A DNA stretch of 64,000 nucleotides from Serinibacter salmoneus (lineage in GTDB: Bacteria; Actinomycetota; Actinomycetes; Actinomycetales; Beutenbergiaceae). Below the pieces are notes generated by a model. It ran no database searches. It was given only the letters and a program-made list of their open reading frames with translations, and was not told the origin of the DNA. This document shows, in pieces, positions 45,201 through 53,210 of the stretch (positions are counted from its first letter, which is position 1; every line of letters starts with the position of its first letter). A program made the translations under genes and the position numbers. The stretch is from NCBI RefSeq assembly GCF_002563925.1, contig NZ_PDJD01000001.1:62001-126000 (forward strand), given 5' to 3'.

Positions 45201-48200
45201 TCACCCCCGCGCTGCCGGAGGTGGTGGAGCAACTCGACGGCGCCCCCTGCCTCGTGCAGCGCTGCGACGGACGCCTGGAACCCCACCGCGACGGCGACAA
45301 CTTCTACCGCCGCATGTACGCCGCCGCGGACATGCGCCGCGTGATCGCCCGCGAGCACACCAGCCTGCTGCCCGATTCCGAGCGCACCGCGTACGAGCAG
45401 GCGTTCAAGGCCTCCGCCGCCGCACCCGATGCGCCCAACGTGCTCGTGGCCACCCCCACCCTGGAGATGGGGATCGACATCGGCGACCTCTCCACCGTGA
45501 TGCTCGCCTCCCTGCCCCGCAGCGTGGCGAACTACATCCAGCGCATCGGCCGCGCCGGGCGCCTGACGGGGAACTCCCTCGCGATCGCGTTCGTCACCGC
45601 CCGCGGCGACCAACTGCCCCGCTTCACCGACCCGCTGGCCACCGTGAACGGGCTGGTGCGCCCGCCCGCCACCTATCTGGGCGCCGAGGAGATCCTGCGC
45701 CGGCAGTACCTCGCCAGCGTGGCCGACGTGCTCGCCCGCACCCCGGGTGCACCCCACCCGATCAAGGTGTCCGACGCGCTGGGGAGCAGCGAGCCCGGCA
45801 GCTACCTCGGCGCCCTCATCGCCGAGGCGGAGACCCATGCCGAGGCCCACCTGGCGGCGTTCCTCGGCGGCTTCGGTGCTCACCTCGACCCCGAGGTGGC
45901 GGACCTGCTGCGGGAGTGGGCCACGCCGTCGGCCGCCCCGGTTGAGAGCACTGATAGCGCGGATATCGCTGAGGGCACTGTGAGTACTGCCGGCGCCGAC
46001 AGCGCCAATGGGTACCTGGCGGGCAGCAGCGCGCTCGCCGCCCGCTGCCACGAGGCCAGCGCCCAGTGGCTGCGCCGCAGGGACACCCTCGAGTTGCGCA
46101 AGAAGGCCATCCAGGAGGCCCTGCCCGCGCTGCGTCAGGTCGCGGAGTCACCCGCCGCCACCGAGGAGGCGAAGCGGGAACTGCGCACCGCGCGCGCCGC
46201 CCTGGGCCTGGCGGACAAGCAACTGTCCGACCTCCACAGCGAGTACTGGGTCAGCGCGCTGGAGGAGTACGGGCTGCTGCCCAACTACACCCTGCTGGAT
46301 GACACCGTGCGCCTGGGCGTCTCGGTCTCCTGGGTGAACCCGGACACCCAGGAGTTCTCCCGCGACGCCCTCACCATCGAACGGGCCTCCGCGCACGCGC
46401 TGCGCGACTTCGCCCCCGGCTCCACCTTCTACGCCCGCGGCTATGCGATCGCGATCGACGCCGTGGACCTCGGCCGGGACGGGGAGGAGGTGCGCACCTG
46501 CGCCATCTGCCCCAACTGCGGCTACGGCGTGGACCTGCCCGACGCGCAGACCCAGGTCTCCGCCTGCCCGCGCTGCGCCCAGACCGGCATCGCGGACGTG
46601 CGCCAGTACCTGGAGGTGGTGGACCTGCGGGAGGTCTCCTCGGAGATCCGCCGCGATGAGGCCACCATCAACGATGCACGCGACGAACGCGACCGCACCG
46701 GCTACCAGATCCTCCTGACCACCGGGCACACCCCCGGTCAGGTGCGCAGCCGCTGGTACGTGGACGGGTACGGATTCGGCGCCAAGTACGTGCGTGACAT
46801 GCCGCTGACCTGGCTGAACCTCGGCCCGCGCGCCGCCCGCGGCGCCACCCTGACGATCGGCAGCCGGGAGGTCACCGCACCCCGGTTCCGGCTGTGCGAC
46901 TCCTGCGGCAAGCGGGACACCTCCTCCGGGCGCAACTCCGCCCGCGAGCACCGGCCCTGGTGCCCGCGCCGCAAGGAGCCCACCGAGCACACCCGGGAGG
47001 TGGTGCTGCGCCGCACCCTGCGCACCGAGGGCATCCTCATGCGGCTGCCCAGCTCGGTGACGATGGGCGACCAGTTCGCCCTGCCCAGCCTGCGCGCCGC
47101 CCTGCAACTCGCGCTGCGTGAGCACCTCGGCGGGGCACCGGACCACCTGGACGTGGCCACCGTCACCGAGACCGACGGCGACGGCACCGCGGGGGAGGCC
47201 CTGCTGCTGCACGACATCGTGCCCGGCGGCACCGGCTACCTCGCCGAACTCGCCGACCCCGAGACCGTGTGGGGGATGCTGCGCCGCGCCTGGCTCGTGC
47301 TGCGCGAGTGCCCCTGCCAGGGCGAGGACAAACTCGCGTGCGAGCGGTGCCTGCTGCCGTTCGCCCTCACCCACGAGATCGGCGTGACCTCCCGCGCCGC
47401 CGCCGAGCGGCACCTGCGCACCATCCTGCTGTCCGGGGAGGGCGCCGTGGCGACGGCGGGCCCCGAGGCGCCCGAGGTGCCGGAGACCTGCGCCTGGGAC
47501 ACCACCCAGGAGGAACCCGGGCGGTCCGACGGCGAATCCCAGCTCGAGCAGCGCTTCCGCCAGGTGCTGCGCGAGCGGCTGCAGACCATGGGCGCCACCG
47601 TGCGCGAGGTCCCCAACCAGTTCGGCAGTTCCTGGACGATCCACCTCGGCGGCGTCACCTGGCGCCTGGAGCCGCAGCAGTTCGCCAAGGACTCCCGGCC
47701 CGACTTCGTGCTCACCGCCGGACGCCCGGGAATCCCGCGCGTCGCGATCTTCACCGACGGGTGGTTCTACCACGCCTCCCCGGCCCACAACCGGGTGGCC
47801 GACGACGCGGCGAAGCGGGAGAACCTGCGGCTCGCGGGCTACCAGGTGCTCTCACTGTCGTGGCGGGACGTCGCGGGGGCGCAGGGCGCCGAGGGCGGCT
47901 CGGGTGGCTCTGGCGGCTCTGGTGGCTCTGCTGGCTCGGGGGCCGGCTCGGTCTCGCCGGGCTGGTTCGAGCCGTCCGTGGTCTCCGACCTCATGGCCGA
48001 GGGCGCGCCGCTGACCACCACGATGGTGGACCTCGTCTCCCGCTCCGGCCTGGAGCACCTCCTGGCCTGGATGCAGGCGCCGGAGGTGGAGCAGCGCCGC
48101 ACCCTGGCGCAGTGGGTGCCCATGCTGGCCCTGGGGCGCTCGGTGGGTGGGTTCACCGCCGCGGAGCAGCCGCTCGCCCGGGTGGCCCTCGGGATGCTCG

Positions 48201-48838
48201 ACGGCGAGGCCCCACCCGAGGAGGGCGGCGACGTGGCGACCTTCGCCTGGAGCCGCGGCACCCTCGCCCTGGCGCTTCGCGTGAAGGACGGCGAGGAGGG
48301 CTCCGCGGAGATCGCCGTCGTGCTGGATGACCGCGAGGAGGTGCTCAGCGAGGCCGCCCGCGACGACTGGCGCGAATGGCTGCACCTGGCGAACCTGCTC
48401 AACCACCGCGAGGCCCCGACCCTGATCACCACCCGCTCCGCCGTGGAGGCGGGGCAGGCGGATGGCGCCCGCGCCCCGGCCCCGGCGCCCACGGCCGAAC
48501 CCGAGGCGGCGCCGGTGCCCCAGGAGTGGGCGGACCTGGCCGCCACGGCGCTGCCGGAGGACTCCGCGCTGCTGCACGCCCTGGCGCCCCTGGCCGCCGA
48601 GGGCTACGCGGCACCGGAACTCGGGCAGGACGTGGAACTCGCCGGGGACCAGGTGCCGGTGGACCTGTGCTGGCCCGAGGAGCGGGTTGCGGTGCTGCGC
48701 GAGCCCGACGAGGACCTGCGGGTGGACCTGGTGCGAGCCGGGTGGATTGTGGTGGAAGCGGACACGGCGAGTATTGACGTGGGGAGCGTGCGCGAGGCGT
48801 TGGCGCAGGCAGACGGCACCAAGGACGGGGAGCAGTAA
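42203..48838 (+). CDS. DUF1998 superfamily II helicase with Vsr-like nuclease end (DruE/DrmAB-like)
   Basis: A protein of about 2,211 aa. The N-terminal DEAD/DEAH core has Walker [13 protein letters not shown] near 106-117, YPMNALAKDQADR near 145 and DEFHTYDG near 236. The helicase C lobe near 1085-1125 has TLEMGIDIGDLS and YIQRIGRAGR. A four-cysteine zinc knuckle (CAICPNCG, then CPRC) is near 1433. DUF1998 near 1670-1720 has PGGTGYLAEL and CxCxxxxxxxCxxC. A Vsr/PD-(D/E)XK-like segment near 1780-1890 has RPDFVL, AIFTDGWFYH and LRLAGYQVLSLSW. This combines functions held by DrmA and DrmB in DISARM and resembles Druantia DruE. GTG 42203 is preferred (AGGTGGG 7 nt upstream); GTG 42191 is possible. 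The frame ends TAATG, overlapping the next gene. Confidence 0.87.
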   Translation: MAELIPVAQAARLREALAEYLGTTFSLADPATRAALEDFLTTAGGGMFRGPYVRLRLPFRPAADGWRDTLEWYEGFTPYGHQARAFARLSSHGLAEGQRPQPTLVTTGTGSGKTEAFLYPILDHVLRAKRRGIAGTKAIILYPMNALAKDQADRLARLLTTHPALGEVTAALYVGLDGPERSRVSEDSLVTSRPVIRDTAPDIILTNYKMLDQLLLRDGDAPLWEQSARSLQYLVLDEFHTYDGAQGTDVAMLIRRLGLTLAAHGAPTHPERPLGNVTPVATSATLGGGPGEQTPHDGAGIHADAGADTSAAAMRTFAATVFGEEFAPDSVITEDRLTTAEWAADAADRIAHEHGYTPVPLDTLTFTHLNASHPAGADPAAGEEPAATARAVLAALYQDGDGHRPDLTGAPEALLLDLVKAHPATARLIEAAQEARDLTELAHAVVPRGAATTRAEARATAPDALTLLLTALSHVRAVCGRGALSVDTHLWIRELTRVDRAATGSPAFSWSDDGVATLEHGGAAFPALYCRHCHRSGWGVALAPTGSTLDGEDEDIRRRHLARDDRFRPLLHAPEEDARSRESDRPVDNLMWFRVADRQLVASRPDAAAMDAGDALPVLTHRSQDAGELSVNDTCPSCLQPDAIRFLGSAIATMLSVTLSALFGTENLDDAEKKALVFTDSVQDAAHRAGFVQARSHTLTLRAVLRQALSARGRAEEPEAGEASLDELVRAVLEVAGDDPQRRYRILPPDLADLDVFAPFWQPEATTRARNNARKRVEKRLALDVQLEFGLRSGVGRTLATTGAATAGVDIEAALLDRVAIQALESAGGAGTLESFSPTVPQLRVWVRGVLERMRTRGAIGHEWFTKFRREDGNRFRIWGGRPRHEGMPAFPRGASAPGYPRIGGQAAAKDSDMDPIGSPRGWYATWTAAALGVAAPEGAALAKALFTALERRDVIGAEVSDSQATTYHLSPASITVRAISRDDLAAGRAALTCTTCHDVTPALPEVVEQLDGAPCLVQRCDGRLEPHRDGDNFYRRMYAAADMRRVIAREHTSLLPDSERTAYEQAFKASAAAPDAPNVLVATPTLEMGIDIGDLSTVMLASLPRSVANYIQRIGRAGRLTGNSLAIAFVTARGDQLPRFTDPLATVNGLVRPPATYLGAEEILRRQYLASVADVLARTPGAPHPIKVSDALGSSEPGSYLGALIAEAETHAEAHLAAFLGGFGAHLDPEVADLLREWATPSAAPVESTDSADIAEGTVSTAGADSANGYLAGSSALAARCHEASAQWLRRRDTLELRKKAIQEALPALRQVAESPAATEEAKRELRTARAALGLADKQLSDLHSEYWVSALEEYGLLPNYTLLDDTVRLGVSVSWVNPDTQEFSRDALTIERASAHALRDFAPGSTFYARGYAIAIDAVDLGRDGEEVRTCAICPNCGYGVDLPDAQTQVSACPRCAQTGIADVRQYLEVVDLREVSSEIRRDEATINDARDERDRTGYQILLTTGHTPGQVRSRWYVDGYGFGAKYVRDMPLTWLNLGPRAARGATLTIGSREVTAPRFRLCDSCGKRDTSSGRNSAREHRPWCPRRKEPTEHTREVVLRRTLRTEGILMRLPSSVTMGDQFALPSLRAALQLALREHLGGAPDHLDVATVTETDGDGTAGEALLLHDIVPGGTGYLAELADPETVWGMLRRAWLVLRECPCQGEDKLACERCLLPFALTHEIGVTSRAAAERHLRTILLSGEGAVATAGPEAPEVPETCAWDTTQEEPGRSDGESQLEQRFRQVLRERLQTMGATVREVPNQFGSSWTIHLGGVTWRLEPQQFAKDSRPDFVLTAGRPGIPRVAIFTDGWFYHASPAHNRVADDAAKRENLRLAGYQVLSLSWRDVAGAQGAEGGSGGSGGSGGSAGSGAGSVSPGWFEPSVVSDLMAEGAPLTTTMVDLVSRSGLEHLLAWMQAPEVEQRRTLAQWVPMLALGRSVGGFTAAEQPLARVALGMLDGEAPPEEGGDVATFAWSRGTLALALRVKDGEEGSAEIAVVLDDREEVLSEAARDDWREWLHLANLLNHREAPTLITTRSAVEAGQADGARAPAPAPTAEPEAAPVPQEWADLAATALPEDSALLHALAPLAAEGYAAPELGQDVELAGDQVPVDLCWPEERVAVLREPDEDLRVDLVRAGWIVVEADTASIDVGSVREALAQADGTKDGEQ

Positions 48839-51141
48839 TGCCGCAGATCATCATGGGGCCCGCGGAGAAGTCGGGCCTGGACGGGTCGGTGAAGAAGGCC
48901 GCGTACTCCTTCCTGGAGAAGCTCCGGGAGGACGACACGGTGCCCGGGCTGCACATCGAACCCATCGCGCTCAGCGCCGACCCGCGGGTGCGCACCGGGA
49001 GGGTCAACGACTTCTGGCGCGCCCTGCTGGTCAAACTCACCCACGGCGGGGCCACCAGTTACGTCTACCTCGGCACCTACGCGCACGACGACGCGATCGC
49101 CCTCGCCAAGACCGCCAGCGTGCGGATCAACCCCATCAACGGGATCGCCGAGTTCATCAAGGTGGGCGACGGCGCCGCTTCAGCGGGTGGCAGCGTCCCC
49201 GTTGCCCAGGGTGCTGCTGACCAGGGTGGGCCGGCGGGGCCGGGTGGGGCTGCGCCGTCGGGCACCACCGTTCCCCCCAAGCCCGCTCCGGAGGACCGGG
49301 ACACCACTGCCTACCCGTTCCTGGAGACCCAGGGCGTGAGCGTGGCGGACCTGACCGGGCTCGGGTTCACCGAGGCGGCCGCGAAGCAGGCCGTCACGAT
49401 CAGCGACGACGACAGTCTCGAATCGTTCGCGGGGCGGCTGCCTACCTGGCAGGGCGTGGCACTCATCGACCTCGCCTATGGCAAGAGCGTGGAGGCGGTG
49501 CGGGAGGCGTACTCGATCCCGAGCGCGCCCCGCGACACCTCGCGCGATGACACCGACGAGGCGCTGCTGGCGGCGCTGAAGCACCCGGCCTCGCGCGCGG
49601 AGTTCGCGTTCATCGAGGGGCAGGAGGAACTGCGGGAGGTCATCGAGAACGCCGACTTCGCGCGGTGGCGCATCTACCTGCACCCCGAGCAGCGCACCTA
49701 CGCCGAACGGGACCGCAACGGCGCCTTCCGCCTCTCCGGCGGCGCGGGCACCGGAAAGACCGTGGTGCTCGTGCACCGTGCACGGCTCCTGGCGCGCGCG
49801 AACCCGCAGGCGCGGATCGTGCTCACCACCTTCAACCGCACCCTCGCGGACTCGCTGCGGGAGCAACTGCTCAGCCTCGACCCCGAGGTACCGCTCGCGA
49901 AGGCACCCGGGCAGCCCGGGGTGTACGTGGGGGGAGTGGACCAGGTGGCCTACCAAGTGCTGCGCGAGGCGGGCTCGGCGCTCGCCGGATCGCAGTCCTC
50001 GACCGGCGCGGTGGCGCAGGTGCTCGGGCCGCGCACCGCGCAGGTGCTGCAGGGCACCGCGCCGGGGGCGTGGGCAGAGGCGATCGCCGTGGCCGGGTCG
50101 TCCCTGCCGGAGGAGTTGCGCAGCGAGTCGTTCTTCATCGCCGAGTACGCCACCGTGGTGCTGCCGGGGCGGCTGACGGCGCGAGGTGAGTACCTGCGGG
50201 CGCGGCGACCCGGGCGCAAGGTGCCGCTCGGGCGCGCGCAGCGCAGTGGCGTGTGGGACGTGATCGAGGCCTACCGCGCCGCCGCCGCCGCCGCCGGGAC
50301 CGCGGACTTCGAGGAGAAGGCCATGATCGCGGCCACGCAGCTGGATGCTGCTGGTGCCCGGCTGGCCGATCACGTGCTGGTGGACGAGGCGCAGGACCTC
50401 ACCCCGGCCCGCCTCATGCTGCTGCGGGCGTTGGTGGCGGAGGGGAAGAACGACCTGTTCCTCGCGGAGGACTCCCACCAGCGGATCTACGGTCAGCGGA
50501 TCGTGCTGTCGAAGTACGGGATCAACATCCGGGGGCGCTCGCGCCGCCTCACGCTGAACTACCGCACCACGCACGAGAACCTCGCCTACGCACTGCGAGT
50601 GCTGGGTGACCAGGCGGCGTACGAGGATCTGGAGGCGGAGGGAGCGTCGGCGTCGGGGTACCGGGCGGCGCGCCGCGGCCCGACGCCGGAGATGATGCCC
50701 GCCACCTCGCTGGCCGAGGAGTACGAGGCCGCCGCCGAACTGCTGGGGGGATGGGTAGAGGAGGTGGGTGCCGGCGCCGCGGAGGCGCTCGGGGTGCTCG
50801 TGCACGCCAAGGGCGTGGCGGAGGCGCTGCAGCGCGCGCTCGCGGAGCGGGGAATCGAGGCGCAGTTCGTGGGGCCAGACAAGGAGGTGACGCCCGGAAA
50901 GGTCGTCATCATGACGATGCACCGCGCCAAGGGCATGGAGTTCAGCCACGTGCTGCTCTTCGGCATCGACACCGGATTCGGGGCCGGCGCCGCCCACCTG
51001 CGGGACGTGCCCGAGGCAGACCGTGCCGACGCGGAACTCCGCGAGCGCTCGCTGCTGTACGTGGCGGCGACCCGGGCGCGCGACCGGCTCGTGGTGATGT
51101 GGAAGGGGCAGCCGAGCGAGTTGCTGCCGGCGTCCGGATGA
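48838..51141 (+). CDS. UvrD-like helicase with RelE-like N-terminal domain
   Basis: A 767-aa protein. Residues 10-100 resemble the RelE/ParE fold (KKAAYSFLEKLR, DPRVRTGRVNDFWRAL, YLGTYAHDDAIALA). After a Gly/Pro linker, an SF1 helicase core follows: Walker A LSGGAGTGKTVVL near 299-311, Walker B VLVDEAQDLTPAR near 514, LNYRTTHEN near 574, MTMHRAKGMEF near 691, and LLYVAATRARDRLV near 740. No nuclease domain is evident. ATG at 48838 overlaps the TAA of the DUF1998 helicase gene, so the two are coupled. It is the fourth and last gene of the operon. The toxin-like head may bind a partner, RNA or the ribosome; this is inference. Confidence 0.87.
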   Translation: MPQIIMGPAEKSGLDGSVKKAAYSFLEKLREDDTVPGLHIEPIALSADPRVRTGRVNDFWRALLVKLTHGGATSYVYLGTYAHDDAIALAKTASVRINPINGIAEFIKVGDGAASAGGSVPVAQGAADQGGPAGPGGAAPSGTTVPPKPAPEDRDTTAYPFLETQGVSVADLTGLGFTEAAAKQAVTISDDDSLESFAGRLPTWQGVALIDLAYGKSVEAVREAYSIPSAPRDTSRDDTDEALLAALKHPASRAEFAFIEGQEELREVIENADFARWRIYLHPEQRTYAERDRNGAFRLSGGAGTGKTVVLVHRARLLARANPQARIVLTTFNRTLADSLREQLLSLDPEVPLAKAPGQPGVYVGGVDQVAYQVLREAGSALAGSQSSTGAVAQVLGPRTAQVLQGTAPGAWAEAIAVAGSSLPEELRSESFFIAEYATVVLPGRLTARGEYLRARRPGRKVPLGRAQRSGVWDVIEAYRAAAAAAGTADFEEKAMIAATQLDAAGARLADHVLVDEAQDLTPARLMLLRALVAEGKNDLFLAEDSHQRIYGQRIVLSKYGINIRGRSRRLTLNYRTTHENLAYALRVLGDQAAYEDLEAEGASASGYRAARRGPTPEMMPATSLAEEYEAAAELLGGWVEEVGAGAAEALGVLVHAKGVAEALQRALAERGIEAQFVGPDKEVTPGKVVIMTMHRAKGMEFSHVLLFGIDTGFGAGAAHLRDVPEADRADAELRERSLLYVAATRARDRLVVMWKGQPSELLPASG

Positions 51142-51208
51142 TCAAACGCTATATTTGTTGTGTGTTGCCGGTTTGGTAGCAGTAGGCGAGCAAGGGGGCG
51201 GTGCCAGG

Positions 51209-52996
51209 ATGCAGTTCAAAGGGTTGTCGGATGTGCCGGCGACGACGGACGAGCTCGGTATGGAGGAGTACGTCAAGGGGCTGACTGAGTTTCTGCTCAG
51301 GTGCCACACGCCGATGACCGTGGGTGTGCAGGGGGACTGGGGATCCGGGAAGACGTCGATCATGCAGATGGTCCGCGAGCAGATCAACGGCGAATCGGTT
51401 GCGGGATCACACGGCGCGGCCAATGAAGACGTGCTGGTGTTGTGGTTCAACACGTGGCAGTACTCTCAGTTCGATCCTGGTGAGCACTTGTCGCTCAGCA
51501 TCATGGAGGCCATTGCTCGAGCGCTGGACGCGGAGCGCAGGCAGACGAGGGCGCAGGGTGGCGACGAATCGGCTCTCCAGAAGATACGCAAGTGGAAGTT
51601 CTGGCAGATGGCGCCCCGCGTTGTCGAGGGCGCAATCGTTGCCGGCACGGCCGCTGTTGCTCCTGAGGCCGTCAGCGGTGCTGTCAAGGGTGCCGTGCAG
51701 GCGGCCCGGGAGACGTTCGAGAGCGCCGAGGGTGTGGGGGCCGAGCTCGATACCGCATCCTCGCTCTTGAGCATGCGGGAGGCATTCGCTGCCGATGTCA
51801 AAGCGACCGAGCGGCGGGTCCTCATCTTCATTGATGACCTGGACAGGCTGCGGCCCGCGCGGGCCGTCGAAGTCATGGAGGCAATCAAGCTCTTCCTCGA
51901 TGTCGAAGAATGTGTCTTCGTGCTGGCTATCGATACTGAGGTCGTCTACGCGGGCGTGCAAGAGAAGTACGGCTCCGACTTCAAGCAGGAAAAAGCGCAA
52001 GCATTCTTCGATAAGATCATCCAGGTGCCCTTCCAGTTGCCAGTCGCCGCGTTCGATGTGGAGAAGTTCTTTGCGGGTGCGCTCCCGCAAGTCGGCATCA
52101 GCCTGGGCGAAGGTGACGTGGGCAAGTATATCGACGTGGCGCGCAACTCTGTCGGGACGAACCCTCGCTCCACCAAGCGCCTGCTGAATACGTACACGTT
52201 GCTCCGGAGCGTGCACCATCAAGTGGGCGCCGGTGCTTCAGATCTCCACTTGTTCGCCCTCCTTGCGCTCCAGGCTGCGTACCCTGGCGCCTATCGCGCG
52301 ATAGCGGAAGAGGGTGCTGGTGAGAGCGTGTCGCGCTGGCGAGCGATCCTGAGTGATGAGGATAGCAATATTGCCGATTCCTGGGGTATACCTGAGGGAG
52401 TCGAGGGGAGGTTCATTGCGTTTCTCGGCGAACTATACAACATCTTTGGTGGGGACAAGTTTGACGGCAATCTGTTTGCGGAACTCATGAGTAGCACGTC
52501 GATCACGGGGACCTCGATCGGCCAGGGGCAGGCTGCAGGGCGGCGTTCGATCCCTGATCCCGGCGAGCGGATCGGCGCACTGCGCGCCCAGGGCATCAGT
52601 GACGCCCTGATTGCGCTCGGCGAAGAGTTCGAGGCGGCTCTGGCTCCGAGGAAGATCTCGTTGCGTGCCCCACGGAGCTACCCGACGGAGTGGAATATCT
52701 TCGCGCCGAACGGCGAGCATGAGAGGGACGTGCAGTTGGGTACACTCCGATTCAACAAGTCCTTTCTCCGGTTCGACCTCTTCCCTCGCCGACGCGCGCT
52801 CAGTTCCGAGATTGTCGAGAAGGCCCGACTGCGCCTGGAGGCCGAGTTCTCGAAGCGCGCGTCTACGGCGAGAGTGAAGGTCGCGCCGAGTGCTGATATC
52901 GCGGTCGCGGTGACGAGTATTCAGGCCAGGGATGAACTCTTGATCATTGTTGACGTTCTTTCCGGGGTCGCGGAAGAACTCGAGAGTTCCGTGTGA
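51209..52996 (+). CDS. KAP-family P-loop NTPase
   Basis: A 595-aa STAND/AAA-like NTPase. Walker A GVQGDWGSGKTSIM near 40-53, ALWFNTWQ-like LVLWFNTWQYSQFD near 75, Walker B VLIFIDDLDRLRP near 204-216, and CVFVLAIDTEVVYAGVQ near 232, the signature set of the KAP family. The usual membrane insertion between Walker A and B is represented at most by a weak Ala/Val-rich stretch near 145-165. KAP proteins occur in defence islands as signal-coupled ATPases. ATG at 51209 has GGTGCCAGG upstream, and the preceding 68 nt are A/T-rich (TATATT near 51151), so it may have its own promoter although it follows the UvrD gene. It converges on the DAC-cyclase gene. Confidence 0.85.
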   Translation: MQFKGLSDVPATTDELGMEEYVKGLTEFLLRCHTPMTVGVQGDWGSGKTSIMQMVREQINGESVAGSHGAANEDVLVLWFNTWQYSQFDPGEHLSLSIMEAIARALDAERRQTRAQGGDESALQKIRKWKFWQMAPRVVEGAIVAGTAAVAPEAVSGAVKGAVQAARETFESAEGVGAELDTASSLLSMREAFAADVKATERRVLIFIDDLDRLRPARAVEVMEAIKLFLDVEECVFVLAIDTEVVYAGVQEKYGSDFKQEKAQAFFDKIIQVPFQLPVAAFDVEKFFAGALPQVGISLGEGDVGKYIDVARNSVGTNPRSTKRLLNTYTLLRSVHHQVGAGASDLHLFALLALQAAYPGAYRAIAEEGAGESVSRWRAILSDEDSNIADSWGIPEGVEGRFIAFLGELYNIFGGDKFDGNLFAELMSSTSITGTSIGQGQAAGRRSIPDPGERIGALRAQGISDALIALGEEFEAALAPRKISLRAPRSYPTEWNIFAPNGEHERDVQLGTLRFNKSFLRFDLFPRRRALSSEIVEKARLRLEAEFSKRASTARVKVAPSADIAVAVTSIQARDELLIIVDVLSGVAEELESSV

Positions 52997-53021
52997 AACG
53001 ATCCCGCGGTGCGAAACTGGG

Positions 53022-53043
53022 AACACCCCGCCGAGATGGGTGT
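53022..53043 (+). terminator. Possible terminator hairpin after the KAP gene
   Basis: ACACCC (53023-53028) and GGGTGT (53038-53043) can pair around a 9-nt loop, about 26 nt after the KAP stop. There is no T-run. The remainder of the 214-nt convergent gap to 53210 shows no gene. Confidence 0.35.
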
Positions 53044-53210
53044 GTCGCTGGGGCCTCCTCACGCGGTCAACTCGTCGCTGCCGGGTAGGTGAAGCGCGCC
53101 GACACCACGCCGTGGCCAGAGCGGGTGACTCACGAGGGCGACTGTTCCGCCAGAACTGAGCGAGGGTAGCCCGCCGACTTCGGTGAATGTCAGGCGGTGT
53201 AGAACTCTCC

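Noticed and set aside
43225-46051. Long frames on both strands inside the DUF1998 helicase
   Set aside because: Both are Arg- or Gly/Val-rich shadows. The helicase frame carries the motifs continuously through this interval.
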